The notes: generated by a model not told the origin, from the letters alone. DNA of 64,000 nucleotides from an uncultured Chloroflexota bacterium (GCA_937988705.1 CALKIA010000187.1:3713-67712), one strand, 5' to 3'. Shown: positions 51,442-61,610, counted from the stretch's first letter. Translations and numbers: made by a program.

Positions 51442-52470
51442 ATGAAACGACCTACACAAGCCACGGTTGCTCGTCATGCTGGCGTCTCAGCGGCGACCGT
51501 CTCATACGTGCTCAATGGAACCAACAATGGGCGTGTGCAAATCTCTGAAGAAACTCGCCAGCGCGTTTTAGCTGCCGTTGAAGAACTCGGTTATGAACCA
51601 GATGCTCGAGCTCAAGCGTTAGCCTCCGGAAGCACCAAGACTGTCGCAGTCCTCATTCCTGACCTACGGAATCCCCATTTTGGCGAATACGCAACCGGCA
51701 TTGAGGAAGCAGCTCGTGAGGCAGGCTATCACATCCTTCTTTCCAGCAGCGCCCTGAATGACGAATATGCATTGGACATTCTGAAAGTCTTGGCGCGGCG
51801 TCAAGTGGATGGTTTGATTGTTTCAAGTTCCTTCATCCTCGAATCCGAGGAGGCACGCGCTACGCTGGCTGATATCCTCACCCGTGGTCTTCCTGTCGTC
51901 GGTTTGGGCGAAAACTATGGTGTAGACACGGTTTCAGCTCCCTATGACGCGGCGACGAAAGAAGCAATCACCTATTTGTTGTCACTTGGACATCGTCGTC
52001 TTGGGTTGGTTTATGGGACAGGGGGGCATGAGCTTGGTCTCGACCGTTTACAACCATTCCAGGACGGTTTGCAGGCTGGGGGGATTTCTTTCGACTCTGA
52101 CCTCATTGTTGAATGCGGTCCCACTATCAAAGATGGTTATCAAGCGGCTACCCGCCTCCTCGAACTTGCATCGCGGCCCACAGCCATTATTGCCATCAAT
52201 GATCTGCTAGCAATTGGCACCATTCGCGCCGCGGTTGATCTTGGTTTGCACGTTCCCAATGACCTGTCTGTCATGAGCTACGACGACATCCCGATGGCGG
52301 ATTATTTGGTTCCACGCCTGACAACGGTGACGAAAGATGCCCTTAACCTTGGGCGCAAAGCGTTTGAAGTTTTGCTTGCACGACTTCAAAACCCGGATCT
52401 TCCGCAACAACATGTCCATTGCCCGGTACGGCTCATTATTCGCGAGTCGACTGGGGCAGTACCTGCGTGA
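51442..52470 (+). CDS. LacI-family transcriptional regulator
   Basis: The 342-aa protein has the N-terminal helix-turn-helix and hinge (TQATVARHAGVSAATVSYVL; ARAQALASGSTKTVAVLIPD). A periplasmic-binding-protein-like sensor domain follows (NPHFGEYATGIEEAAREAGY; GLIVSSS; AITYLLSLGHRRLGLVYG; IAINDLLAIGTIRAAVDLGL; VMSYDDIPMADYLVPRLTTV). Such proteins repress sugar genes until the sugar or its phosphate binds. It is first in a plus-strand locus of importer and hydrolase genes, with a palindromic site in its own upstream region. Its targets probably include the following operon, although no copy of that palindrome was seen there. Confidence 0.93.
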   Translation: MKRPTQATVARHAGVSAATVSYVLNGTNNGRVQISEETRQRVLAAVEELGYEPDARAQALASGSTKTVAVLIPDLRNPHFGEYATGIEEAAREAGYHILLSSSALNDEYALDILKVLARRQVDGLIVSSSFILESEEARATLADILTRGLPVVGLGENYGVDTVSAPYDAATKEAITYLLSLGHRRLGLVYGTGGHELGLDRLQPFQDGLQAGGISFDSDLIVECGPTIKDGYQAATRLLELASRPTAIIAINDLLAIGTIRAAVDLGLHVPNDLSVMSYDDIPMADYLVPRLTTVTKDALNLGRKAFEVLLARLQNPDLPQQHVHCPVRLIIRESTGAVPA

Positions 52471-52754
52471 TAGTTGCCCATCAAACAGCCTTCAGATTCT
52501 GACCAATCGGGGTTGAAAAAGTGGGAGTGGGACTGACTGTAGAAAATTCGGTTCATACCCACTACACATACCAGAGGTCTGGCATCCGTAGTTTCAGACC
52601 TGACACGTTACCTTCAGCGAGCTGAACCCGCTGCCCGCAGGATATCCGGCTCTAATTTGAAAGGAGACACTGCCTATAGTCTTAAAGATATGAACCGCAT
52701 CTCCATTATAGCTGGCAAACTGCAATCACCAACCGAAGTATAGGGAGATTTAAA
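52471..52754 (+). promoter_or_regulatory. Leader region of the second sugar importer operon
   Basis: This 284-base gap should hold the operon promoter. A hairpin (AGGTCTG at 52575, its complement at 52595) and an AAAGGAG box with no start codon behind it were seen. No copy of the LacI-type palindrome was found. Confidence 0.35.
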
Positions 52755-54026
52755 GTGGCAGTAAAAATTATGCGTGTTCTGTCCGTGGTGGCGCTCGTCG
52801 TCATGGCATTTTCGATGGTCCAAGCACAGGATGAGCCGGTTACGCTAACTGTTTGGTATCTGTCAGTGGATCCCCAGCCCTTTATCGACGTCTTCCAGCG
52901 CTGGGCAGACCAGAGCGGTAACCAAGTCGAACTCATCAGTATTCCAGCTAGCGGCTTCGAAAATCAATTCTTGACGCGGTGGACGGCAGGTGAGCGACCA
53001 GACATCCTAGAGTATCACGGTAGTCAACGAGATGTGCTGCAGTTGGGGCCTGAGGAAAACCTCCTTGACCTCACTGATCTGGGTTTCGCGGAACGCGCCC
53101 CGAACCTCTACCCGGCTCTCGGAACCTATAATGGTCGTGTCTACAATGCGATCACTTCCTTCCCGCAGGTGTTCGGCCTGTACTACAACAAGCAGGTCCT
53201 TGCTGATGCAGGGCTTGAAGTACCGCAGACCTTCGATGATCTCTTTGCAATCTGCGAGACTCTTAAGGAAGTAGCGCCCGGCGTTGTCCCGATTTGGGAA
53301 AATGGCGGCTCAGGCTGGCCTCCTCAAATCCTCCCTGTCATGTATCAGACAGACCGGAACGATTCCTTCGACCAGGCTGTTCTCGATAGAGAAACAACGG
53401 TCGATGCTCCCGATTCGCCATACTTGGCATCTCTACAGGTCTACGCTGAACTGCAACAGAACGGTTGCTTCAACGAGGATATCACGACGGCGATTTTCGA
53501 GACTGGCATCACCGAAGTTGCTGAAGGTAGAGCCGCGATGATTGCGCTCCCGCCCTTTGTCGACATGTGGAATGAACGGTTTGGCGGTGATACGGCGCTA
53601 ACCGATAGCACGATTGGCTTTGCCTATCCCTCGTCGACGGAACCGCGCGCATGGTGGATACCCAGCCCCACTGGCACGTACTATGGCGTAAAGTCTGGTG
53701 ACCCAGCCCGTGAGGCAGCGGTCCTAGACTTCATCCGCTACGCGACAGGTGAGGGATATCAGCAGACGATTGATGAGTCACAGACTTTCCCCGTCTTCGA
53801 AGGTTTCGAAAACCCAGCTAACGCTCAGGAGCTTACGCTGTCACTCAAAGAGGCGTTTGACAATAACAGCCGTGCCCCGAACCTATTCCCCGGCGGAATC
53901 CAGTTCGATCGCATCATGAACCAACTGCTCAGCGGGCAGTTAACACCAGAGGCGGCAGCACAGTTGTACCAATTGCAGCTCGAACAAGGCGCAATAGCTG
54001 CAGGTTTCCCCGGTTGGGGCGAATAA
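52755..54026 (+). CDS. Extracellular sugar-binding protein of ABC importer (family 1)
   Basis: GTG 52755 has a GGGAG box and gives 423 aa. The signal peptide (IMRVLSVVALVVMAFSMVQA) is followed by typical CUT1 binding-protein features: VTLTVWYLS, FQRWADQSGNQVELISIP, RWTAGERPDILEYHG, AITSFPQVFGLYYNKQVLADAGLEVPQTFDDL, and a C-terminal EGYQQTIDESQTFPVF. It delivers an oligosaccharide to the permeases downstream. A strong hairpin separates it from them. The neighbouring hydrolases suggest a rhamnose- or galactose-rich plant glycan fragment as substrate. Confidence 0.9.
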   Translation: MAVKIMRVLSVVALVVMAFSMVQAQDEPVTLTVWYLSVDPQPFIDVFQRWADQSGNQVELISIPASGFENQFLTRWTAGERPDILEYHGSQRDVLQLGPEENLLDLTDLGFAERAPNLYPALGTYNGRVYNAITSFPQVFGLYYNKQVLADAGLEVPQTFDDLFAICETLKEVAPGVVPIWENGGSGWPPQILPVMYQTDRNDSFDQAVLDRETTVDAPDSPYLASLQVYAELQQNGCFNEDITTAIFETGITEVAEGRAAMIALPPFVDMWNERFGGDTALTDSTIGFAYPSSTEPRAWWIPSPTGTYYGVKSGDPAREAAVLDFIRYATGEGYQQTIDESQTFPVFEGFENPANAQELTLSLKEAFDNNSRAPNLFPGGIQFDRIMNQLLSGQLTPEAAAQLYQLQLEQGAIAAGFPGWGE

Positions 54027-54071
54027 CTAGATGACTCGATAGCACAATAAGTGCTTGTCGACCAATATCTG

Positions 54072-54108
54072 GATGCCAGAGACGTGCATCAGGTGCGCCT
54101 CTGGCATC
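54072..54108 (+). terminator. Intercistronic hairpin between binding protein and permease
   Basis: A perfect 10-bp stem (GATGCCAGAG and its complement) with a 17-base loop lies 45 bases after the binding-protein stop. Only a weak TT follows, so partial termination or mRNA protection is likely. It occupies the same place as the hairpin in the other sugar locus (20164-20192). Confidence 0.6.
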
Positions 54109-54150
54109 TTAAGCAACAAATATTGATACATAACCTACGGGTAACAAGTC

Positions 54151-55083
54151 ATGATCAAACGGCGATATTTAGAACCAGCAAAGACTGAGCGAGTTCGATT
54201 TCTCCTATTAGGGCGGAGTTGGAGTCCGAGTGGCAACTGGTGGCCATTCGCACTCCCAACTATTGCCCTAGTTGGTCTATTCTTTGTCGTTCCATTTGTT
54301 CTCAATTTTCCGCTGGCTTTCACAAACTGGACCAGCTACAGCAGTACGATTAAGTTCAATGGACTTGATAACTTCCAAGTGCTTATCAGGCAGAATATTC
54401 TGTTTGAATCCATTCGTATCACCGTATCTTACGCGGTGATCGCCATGGTAGTACAGAATGTCGTCAGCTTGCTCCTCGCTCTGGCATTGGAACGCACAAA
54501 TCTCATCAATTCCATCTTTCGATCCATACTTTTCATCCCTGTGTTGATCTCGTCTGTCGCTGCGGGTTTCATCTGGTATGCCATGCTCAGCCCACATGGC
54601 CCTATCAATCAACTCATTGGCATCGTCGTCCCGGGCTTTGATTATGCCTGGTTCGGTGATCGTACAACTGCCCTTTACACAGTGGCTTTCACAGATGCCT
54701 GGAAGTGGAGCGGTATCGCCACGCTTGTCTACATCGCCGGCCTAAACTCCATACCCCAGGAGATCATCGAAGCGGCAACGATCGACGGTGCTTCTGCATG
54801 GCAGAGGTTGCTGAGAATTCGACTTCCACTGCTAGCGCCCGCATTTACCTTCACCATCGTGACAACGCTTCTCGGAGCCATCAGCGCCTATGATATTCCG
54901 GCATCAACAACCCGTGGCGGCCCGGGAACCTCGACGATGGTGCTAAATCTCGCCATGCAACAGCAGTGGACTGCCGGTTTTTTTGGAACCGGGAGCGCGT
55001 TGAGCCTCGTCGTTACGTTGATCGTAGTGTTCACTGCCATTCCGCTAGTTACCTATCTCCGTAGACGTGAGGTTTCATTCTGA
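54151..55083 (+). CDS. Sugar ABC transporter permease, MalF/UgpA type
   Basis: The 310-aa protein has a charged N-terminus of about 30 residues and six membrane segments. Its EAA loop is IEAATIDGASAWQRLLRIRLPLLAP and a STTRGGPGTSTMVL loop follows, as in CUT1 permeases. Its TGA overlaps the ATG of the next permease by one base. The ribosome binding site is weak. It forms the channel with the following subunit. Confidence 0.92.
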   Translation: MIKRRYLEPAKTERVRFLLLGRSWSPSGNWWPFALPTIALVGLFFVVPFVLNFPLAFTNWTSYSSTIKFNGLDNFQVLIRQNILFESIRITVSYAVIAMVVQNVVSLLLALALERTNLINSIFRSILFIPVLISSVAAGFIWYAMLSPHGPINQLIGIVVPGFDYAWFGDRTTALYTVAFTDAWKWSGIATLVYIAGLNSIPQEIIEAATIDGASAWQRLLRIRLPLLAPAFTFTIVTTLLGAISAYDIPASTTRGGPGTSTMVLNLAMQQQWTAGFFGTGSALSLVVTLIVVFTAIPLVTYLRRREVSF

Positions 55084-55934
55084 TGGCACCAAGAAGCTCC
55101 CGTCCAAGCATCATCGTGACAGTCAAATATACAGCGTTGGCACTCTTTGCCCTTCTATGGGTAATTCTGCCCTTGTGGTTACTGGTCGTCAATTCATTCA
55201 AGCCGCTCTCGGAAGCGGGGAGTCTGTCGATTAGCTTGCCGCAAACTTGGCAAATCATAGAGAACTATACAACGGTTATTGAACGTGGAAACTTTCTCAG
55301 GGGGTTGGGAAACAGCCTTGTGATCGCGGCTCCAACGATTATAACCGTGCTTCTACTAGGGGCTGCCGCAGCGTGGGCTTATGCACGATCAAAGTCCACA
55401 CTACTCAAGGTGACCTACTATGTAGCAACGCTGACACTTCTGCTGCCGCCAGCTTTGCTGCCGACGATCTTTCTACTCAAGAATTTAGGAATCGATGGGA
55501 CTCGCATCGGTTATTTGCTCGTCACAATTGGTACCCGTTTGGGGGGGATGGTTTTCCTGACCACAGGGTTTATCCGCAGCTTGCCCATCGATTTTGAGGA
55601 AGCCGCATCGATTGATGGTGCTTCGAAGATACAAATCTTCATTCGAATCATACTGCCGCTAGTCGCCCCCATTCTGTTCGTAAACGCGATCCTGCTGATG
55701 ATCGGCGTGTGGAATGAGTTCTTCTTCGCTTCATTCCTCATGCCCCGTAACGAGCTTATGACTCTGCCGCTTGCTCTCTATCGTTTTTCGCAAACAGGGG
55801 CAACTTTCTCAGCACAAAACTGGCACTTAATCTTTGCACATGTGGTTCTGACGAGCCTGCCCTTACTCCTTATCTACGTTTTCGGGCAGCGCCGGATCAT
55901 TTCGAGCCTTGCTGCAAGTGGTGTCAAAGGCTAA
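55083..55934 (+). CDS. Sugar ABC transporter permease, MalG type
   Basis: The 283-aa protein has six membrane segments and the EAA loop EEAASIDGASKIQIFIRIILPLVAP. It ends SSLAASGVKG, typical of MalG-type subunits. It is translationally coupled to the first permease. As in the other sugar locus, no ATPase gene follows; a shared CUT1 ATPase (MsmK/UgpC type) encoded elsewhere is implied. Confidence 0.92.
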   Translation: MAPRSSRPSIIVTVKYTALALFALLWVILPLWLLVVNSFKPLSEAGSLSISLPQTWQIIENYTTVIERGNFLRGLGNSLVIAAPTIITVLLLGAAAAWAYARSKSTLLKVTYYVATLTLLLPPALLPTIFLLKNLGIDGTRIGYLLVTIGTRLGGMVFLTTGFIRSLPIDFEEAASIDGASKIQIFIRIILPLVAPILFVNAILLMIGVWNEFFFASFLMPRNELMTLPLALYRFSQTGATFSAQNWHLIFAHVVLTSLPLLLIYVFGQRRIISSLAASGVKG

Positions 55935-56023
55935 GTCCAACTGTCGTTTCAATCAGGGAAATAACTTACCCAGCATGATGAGAGTCGGCTGGCGCTAGAT
56001 TGAATTTGCATAGAGAGAAGTTC

Positions 56024-58846
56024 ATGTCACCAACCTTTGAAATCAAAATCAGACATCTGCGCGCGGAGCACCTGCGCGAAACGCTCGGAATCGGGGCGGA
56101 CAAACCCCGTTTATCATGGCGCATTGAGACTCCTCTGCAAAACTGGACTCAGGCGGGGTATGAGCTTGAATGTCAGCGCGCCGACGGTCAGCAGCTAACC
56201 GGACGGATTGAGTCCAATCAGTCGGTACTGGTCAATTGGGGGTTTGAGCCGCTCGCTTCCCGCGAACGGGTGAGTGTTCGTGTGCGTGTCTGGGGAAAAG
56301 ACGGCAGCGAATCGGCGTGGAGTGAACCGCTGACTCTCGAAACCGGACTGCTTGAAACCGCGGATTGGAGTGCGCAGTTCATCTCGCCCGATTGGAGCGA
56401 AGACACCGAACAGTCCAACCCGGCCCCCTACTTGCGCCGCGAGTTCGAGGTGCGCACGAATGTACAGTCGGCGCGGTTGTATAGCACGGCACTCGGCGTG
56501 TACGAAGCGCAGATCAACGGTGTGCGGGTTGGCGATCACATCCTTGCGCCCGGTTGGACGGTCTACGATCAGCGTCTGCGGTATCAAACCTTCGATGTGA
56601 CCGCACTGCTGCATGAGGGCCGCAATGCCCTTGGCGCGATCCTCGGTGACGGTTGGTATCGCGGACGGCTCGGCTTCGGCGGCGGCCAGCGCAATATCTG
56701 GGGCGATCGGCTGGCGCTGCTCGCGCAGCTGGAAATCGAGTACGCGGACGGGACAAGCGAACGCATTTTCACCGACGAGCATTGGCGTGCGGCGACAGGC
56801 GCTATCCTCACGAACAGTCTTTATGACGGGGAAACCTATGATGCTCGTCTGGAGCGGATTGGCTGGTCACAACCGAACTATGACGATACTGATTGGAGTG
56901 GCGTTCGCCAGCTCGAGCGCGACTTGAGCACTCTGGAAGCGACCATTAGTCCGCCCGTGCGTCGGATGGAACAAATTGCGCCAGTAGCGATCACGCAGTC
57001 GCCAAGTGGAAAGACTCTGGTGGATTTTGGGCAAAATCTGGTGGGTTGGCTGACCATTACCGTACAGGGCACAGCCGGACAGATGATCACGCTGCGGCAT
57101 GCCGAAGTGCTGGAAAACGGTGAACTGAGCAGTCGTCCGCTCCGTGTCGCCGAAGCGACGGATCGCTACATCCTGCGCGGTGAAGGTGTCGAAACATGGG
57201 AACCTCGCTTCACCTTTCACGGCTTCCGCTACGTCGAAGTCACTGGTTGGACAGGAGAACTAAGTCCTGCTGACATCTGCGCGGTCGTGATCCACTCTGA
57301 TTTGGAGCGCACAGGTTGGTTCGAATGCTCCGACCCGCTGCTCAACCAACTGCACAAAAATGTGGTGTGGGGGATGCGCGGTAACTTTATCGATGTACCC
57401 ACCGACTGTCCACAGCGTGATGAGCGTCTTGGTTGGACAGGCGATACTCAAGTTTTCGCCCCCACTGCTAGCTTTTTGTATGACGTGAGCGGTTTTCTAC
57501 AATCCTGGCTCATTGATCTCGCCCTTGAACAGCGCAAAGCGGGCGGCGTGGTCGCCCATGTCGTCCCCAATCCCTTTCCTACGCCGATAGGGGCTGCTGC
57601 CTGGGGTGACGCGGCAACCATCGTTCCATGGGTACTTTACCAACGCTTTGGTGATCTCGGCATTCTGCGCGACCAGTTTGAGAGTATGCGCGCGTGGGTT
57701 GATCACGTGGCTTCCGTTGCCAGTGCCACGCGACTGTGGGACAAAAGCTTTCAATTTGGCGACTGGCTCGACCCGGCAGCACCACCAGACAAGCCCGGTC
57801 AGGCGCGCACCGACAAAGCCATCGTTGCCACCGCCTATTTCGCCCGATCGGCGGAATTAGTCGCTCGTGCTGCTGAATTGTTGGGATGTACTGATGAACA
57901 ACGGCGCTATCAGGCACTTGCCGATGAAATCCGGACAGCATTTGCCAAGGAATATGTGACCCCCTTAGGTCGCATCATGAGTGACGCCGAAACTGCCTAC
58001 GCACTGGCGCTGGAATTCGACTTGCTGCCTACTATCGAACAGCGGCAGCATGCCGGGAATCGCCTCATGCAGCTCGTCCGTGCCAGCGGTTATCACATTC
58101 GCACCGGGTTCGTCGGTACGCCCTTGATCTGTGATGCGTTGTGCCGCAGCGGACACACCACTGCTGCCTATCGCCTGCTGGTGCAGCAGGACTGCCCCTC
58201 GTGGTTGTACCCGGTGACGATGGGCGCGACGACGATCTGGGAGCGGTGGGACAGTATGTTACCCGACGGCTCGATCAACCCCGGTGAAATGACTTCATTC
58301 AATCATTATGCGCTCGGCGCAGTCGCCGATTGGATGCACCGCACCATCGCTGGCATTGCACCCGCTGAACCCGGCTACCGTCGCATTACCATTCGCCCCT
58401 ATCCGGGCGGCGGCTTGACCTCTGCTCACGCCCGTCACCTGACACCGTTTGGGCGCGTCGAGTGCCGGTGGGAGCTGAAAAACGATCAATTCGATTTGCA
58501 CATCGTCGTACCACCAAACACGACTGCACAGGTCACACTACCGGGGAACGACTCCGCCGCTATCGAAGTCGGTTCAGGCACGTGGCAGTGGTCGGTGCTG
58601 TTTGCAGCGGATGCCCATACGCCCTTCACTCTGGATGCTTACATTGGTGATGTAGCCAGCGACAAAGTGTGCTTCGACACCCTCGTGATAAAGCTGACCG
58701 AGATGGATGCGCCCGCCATGCTGCTGAGTGTACTCAACAACGACCGCGGCTTCACCCTGCGCGAAGCTGTCGCCTTGTTGGACGACTCCGAGTACTGGAA
58801 GCAAGTCGTCAATGATGTGTTAGCGGATCTAGACGAGCGCAACTAA
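56024..58846 (+). CDS. Alpha-L-rhamnosidase, glycoside hydrolase family 78
   Basis: ATG 56024 has a GAGAGAAG box; the TTG at 56000 is less likely. The 940-aa protein has the family order: N-terminal beta-sandwich domains (RLSWRIETP; YLRREFEV; GDGWYRGRLGFGGGQRNIWG), then a concanavalin-like domain. The (alpha/alpha)6 barrel carries the catalytic-site motif DCPQRDERLGWTGDTQ from about residue 461. Further on come WEPRFTFHGFRYVEVTGW (earlier) and GATTIWERWDSMLPDG, SFNHYALGAVADWM. A tail of about 65 residues (MLLSVLNNDRGFTLREAVAL) is not part of the usual family. Without a signal peptide it removes alpha-L-rhamnose from imported fragments in the cytoplasm. Confidence 0.93.
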   Translation: MSPTFEIKIRHLRAEHLRETLGIGADKPRLSWRIETPLQNWTQAGYELECQRADGQQLTGRIESNQSVLVNWGFEPLASRERVSVRVRVWGKDGSESAWSEPLTLETGLLETADWSAQFISPDWSEDTEQSNPAPYLRREFEVRTNVQSARLYSTALGVYEAQINGVRVGDHILAPGWTVYDQRLRYQTFDVTALLHEGRNALGAILGDGWYRGRLGFGGGQRNIWGDRLALLAQLEIEYADGTSERIFTDEHWRAATGAILTNSLYDGETYDARLERIGWSQPNYDDTDWSGVRQLERDLSTLEATISPPVRRMEQIAPVAITQSPSGKTLVDFGQNLVGWLTITVQGTAGQMITLRHAEVLENGELSSRPLRVAEATDRYILRGEGVETWEPRFTFHGFRYVEVTGWTGELSPADICAVVIHSDLERTGWFECSDPLLNQLHKNVVWGMRGNFIDVPTDCPQRDERLGWTGDTQVFAPTASFLYDVSGFLQSWLIDLALEQRKAGGVVAHVVPNPFPTPIGAAAWGDAATIVPWVLYQRFGDLGILRDQFESMRAWVDHVASVASATRLWDKSFQFGDWLDPAAPPDKPGQARTDKAIVATAYFARSAELVARAAELLGCTDEQRRYQALADEIRTAFAKEYVTPLGRIMSDAETAYALALEFDLLPTIEQRQHAGNRLMQLVRASGYHIRTGFVGTPLICDALCRSGHTTAAYRLLVQQDCPSWLYPVTMGATTIWERWDSMLPDGSINPGEMTSFNHYALGAVADWMHRTIAGIAPAEPGYRRITIRPYPGGGLTSAHARHLTPFGRVECRWELKNDQFDLHIVVPPNTTAQVTLPGNDSAAIEVGSGTWQWSVLFAADAHTPFTLDAYIGDVASDKVCFDTLVIKLTEMDAPAMLLSVLNNDRGFTLREAVALLDDSEYWKQVVNDVLADLDERN

Positions 58847-58885
58847 CCTGCAAACCTTTGCCAGTCCTTGAAAGGAAATCTCCTA

Positions 58886-60412
58886 ATGGCGATTCAGATC
58901 GAAAAGTGGGATTGCTTTGAATATACGCTGATTCACGCGTCTGCCTCCAACCCGTTTGTCGATGTCAAATTGGAAGCCACGTTTACGCATGAAAATCGGC
59001 GCGTGAACGTTAGCGGGTTTTACGATGGCGCGGGCGTGTTCAAAGTTCGTTTCATGCCTGACCAAGAAGGATCGTGGCAGTTTGTTACCCGCAGCAATGT
59101 CCCGGGACTGGACGCGCAGCACGGTGAATTCGTCTGCATCCCTTCATCAGCCGGGAATCACGGCCCCGTGCGCGTCGCTGAGCAAACCCGCTTCGCCTAC
59201 GAAGATGGGACCCCCTACATTCCAGTTGGCACAACCTGCTACGTGTGGAATTTGCAGGGGGATGAATTGGAAGAAGAAACGCTGAAAACGTTGGAGCAAG
59301 CCCCCTTCAACAAGATGCGGATGTGTGTGTTTCCCAAGCGTTTCCCTTTCAACCAGAATGAGCCGCCGAGCTATCCTTTCCCCGGTGAAATTGGTAGTTG
59401 GGATGTCAGCCAATTCAACCCGGCGTATTTTCAGCATCTGGAAAAGCGCATCCTCGACTTACGTGACCGTGGGATTGAAGCCGACCTCATTGTCTTCCAC
59501 CCCTACGATAATAGTGCTTGGGGTTTCGACCGTCTGCCGGCAGAGGTCAACGACCGGTATTTGCATTACCTGGTAGCGCGCTTAGCCGCGTTCCGCAACC
59601 TCTGGTGGTCCTTTGCCAATGAATTTGATGTGCTGTTTGATCGGGCGATGGGCGACTGGGATCACTATATGCAGCTCGTTCAGACAGCCGATCCCTATAA
59701 TCACTTGCGCTCAATCCATAACCTTGGCGAGTTCTACGACCATAGCAAACCCTGGGTCACTCATTGCAGCATTCAGGACGAGAGTACCGAGAAAACCGCG
59801 CAATGGCTAATACGCTACCAAAAACCCGTCATCTTCGACGAGTGTGGGTACGAGGGCAATATTCAATACTCATGGGGAGATTTATCTCCCGAAGAACTGG
59901 TGGCACGTTTCTGGCGCGGGTTTACTCAGGGGGGCTACGTCGGTCACGGTGAAACTTACGTAAATGATGCCGAAATACTGTGGTGGTCGAAAGGCGGCCA
60001 ACTGCACGGGCAAAGCGTGCCGCGCATTGCCTTCCTTCGCCAAATCTTCGAACAAGCGCCATCTCTCACGCCTACGGGTGTGATCGAACGCCAAAATATC
60101 AACCTGTTTGACCCGGAAATGCGCGCGCGACTAATGGGGAAGCGGAATGCTGACGAGGATGTGATTGCGGCGGCGCTCGCGTGGGGCGGACCGTGTGTCT
60201 ATAACACCGACAAGGGCTACTACTTGACATATCTGGACGCGCATCAACCTGCCTCGCGTCAGTTCGATTTTCCTGCGGGCAGCAGCTACCAAATCGATGT
60301 CATTGATACGTGGAATATGACCATCGAAACAGTAGCCACAGCGGCTGTTGGAGCAACACAAGTGCCACTGCCAGGCAGAAAATTCATGGCCATCCGCCTT
60401 CAACGTAATTGA
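58886..60412 (+). CDS. DUF5060/DUF5605 glycoside hydrolase-like protein
   Basis: ATG 58886 follows an AAAGGAAA box by about 8 bases, giving 508 aa. The N-terminal 90 residues form a beta-sandwich of DUF5060 type (VKLEATFTHENRRVNVSGFY; FKVRFMPDQEGSWQF). A (beta/alpha)8 barrel follows (VGTTCYVWN; NKMRMCVFPKRFPFNQ; IEADLIVFHPYDN; FRNLWWSFANEFD; KPVIFDECGYEGN), and the end is beta-rich of DUF5605 type. The Glu residues in FANEFD and IFDECGYE occupy the acid/base and nucleophile places of clan GH-A enzymes. It is likely an exo-acting hydrolase on plant side chains. No signal peptide was seen. Confidence 0.8.
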   Translation: MAIQIEKWDCFEYTLIHASASNPFVDVKLEATFTHENRRVNVSGFYDGAGVFKVRFMPDQEGSWQFVTRSNVPGLDAQHGEFVCIPSSAGNHGPVRVAEQTRFAYEDGTPYIPVGTTCYVWNLQGDELEEETLKTLEQAPFNKMRMCVFPKRFPFNQNEPPSYPFPGEIGSWDVSQFNPAYFQHLEKRILDLRDRGIEADLIVFHPYDNSAWGFDRLPAEVNDRYLHYLVARLAAFRNLWWSFANEFDVLFDRAMGDWDHYMQLVQTADPYNHLRSIHNLGEFYDHSKPWVTHCSIQDESTEKTAQWLIRYQKPVIFDECGYEGNIQYSWGDLSPEELVARFWRGFTQGGYVGHGETYVNDAEILWWSKGGQLHGQSVPRIAFLRQIFEQAPSLTPTGVIERQNINLFDPEMRARLMGKRNADEDVIAAALAWGGPCVYNTDKGYYLTYLDAHQPASRQFDFPAGSSYQIDVIDTWNMTIETVATAAVGATQVPLPGRKFMAIRLQRN

Positions 60413-60427
60413 CCACGAAGTCCGAGA

Positions 60428-60457
60428 AACTGCTCATCACGGTCGTCATGAGCAGTT
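60428..60457 (+). terminator. Hairpin after DUF5060 gene
   Basis: A perfect 10-bp stem (AACTGCTCAT and its complement) with a 10-base loop starts 16 bases after the stop. There is no T run, so it may be a partial terminator or an mRNA end stabiliser within the operon. Confidence 0.5.
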
Positions 60458-60554
60458 CTGGATCGGAAATGACAAGAGTATCAGCTAGCCACCTACACTT
60501 TTTGCGAAGATGTAGCTGTTTTATCGCGCCTTGAAGTCAGTGTCAGGCTTAACC

Positions 60555-61601
60555 ATGAGCTATTCATCAGTCAAACCCGGTCAAATCTGGTTGGATACAG
60601 AAGGAAAACGAGTTCACGCGCACGGCGGTTCTATTCTGACCGTGGATGACACCTTCTACTGGTATGGAGAGAACAAAGAGCATTCTACGGAGAACAGCAA
60701 CGTCTGGCATTGGGGGGTGCGCTGCTACAGATCCAAAGACTTATATAACTGGGAAGATCTGGGATTGATCATCCCGCCAGACGTAGAGAACATCAACTCC
60801 CCGCTGCATCCGTCAAAATCGATGGATCGACCGCACATTATTTACAACCAGTCGAATCAACAGTACGTTTGCTGGCTCAAAATTATGGGAACTGGGAACG
60901 TCCAAGAATCCACAGTTCTGGTTGCTGACAACATTCTCGGACCTTACCGCATGGTTCGAACCGGACTGCGCCCCTTAGGGATGAATGCTGGCGATTTTGA
61001 TCTGGTTGTTTCGCCGTCAGAGGGCAAAGCCTACTACTACTTTGAGCGCGTTCACAGCGAACTGATCTGCGCCGACCTGACGGCAGATTACACGGACGTA
61101 ACTGGATATTACTCGACGCATTTTCCCAACGGACACCCGCCGCACGTCCGCGAGGCACCCGCCTATTTCTACCGAAAAGGGCTGCACTATCTTTTCACTT
61201 CAGGCACGACGTGGTACTTCCCGAATCCGTCTGAAGTTGCGTGTGCCAAGAGCTATCATGGTCCGTGGACAGGCCTGGGTAATCCCCATCCTAGCGATCC
61301 AACCCTCACCTCGTTCCGCTCGCAAATTAGCTCGGTGTTCAAACACCCCCACAAGCAGGACTTGTACATTGCGCTGGCGGATCGCTGGTTGCCCAACAAT
61401 CCTCTAGGTGGTCCGGACGTGATGAAGTGGTTCGACACGATGTTTGGTGATAAACCGACAGCAGATACTCATGAAATCAATCAAGTCTGGGATTATCCCG
61501 ATACTTCACTGGCAGATTATGTTTGGCTACCAGTTCGCTTTGACGGTGACATGGCGTACCTCGATTGGCACGACGAATGGCGAGTTGAAGAATATGAATA
61601 A
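60555..61601 (+). CDS. Glycoside hydrolase family 43-like protein (exo-galactanase/arabinofuranosidase type)
   Basis: I prefer ATG 60555 (348 aa), since the residues before it are not conserved in appearance. The five-bladed propeller of GH43 is indicated by HAHGGSILTVDDTFYWYGENK, GVRCYRSKDLYNWEDLGLII, SMDRPHIIYNQ, GDFDLVVSPSEGKAYYYFE and APAYFYRKGLHYLFTSGTT. This pattern is closest to GH43 subgroups that act on beta-1,3-galactan or arabinogalactan. It follows the GH78 and DUF5060 genes and precedes GH3 by 9 bases, so it belongs to the same operon. It lacks a signal peptide. Subfamily and substrate are inferred. Confidence 0.85.
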   Translation: MSYSSVKPGQIWLDTEGKRVHAHGGSILTVDDTFYWYGENKEHSTENSNVWHWGVRCYRSKDLYNWEDLGLIIPPDVENINSPLHPSKSMDRPHIIYNQSNQQYVCWLKIMGTGNVQESTVLVADNILGPYRMVRTGLRPLGMNAGDFDLVVSPSEGKAYYYFERVHSELICADLTADYTDVTGYYSTHFPNGHPPHVREAPAYFYRKGLHYLFTSGTTWYFPNPSEVACAKSYHGPWTGLGNPHPSDPTLTSFRSQISSVFKHPHKQDLYIALADRWLPNNPLGGPDVMKWFDTMFGDKPTADTHEINQVWDYPDTSLADYVWLPVRFDGDMAYLDWHDEWRVEEYE

Positions 61602-61610
61602 GGCGACAAC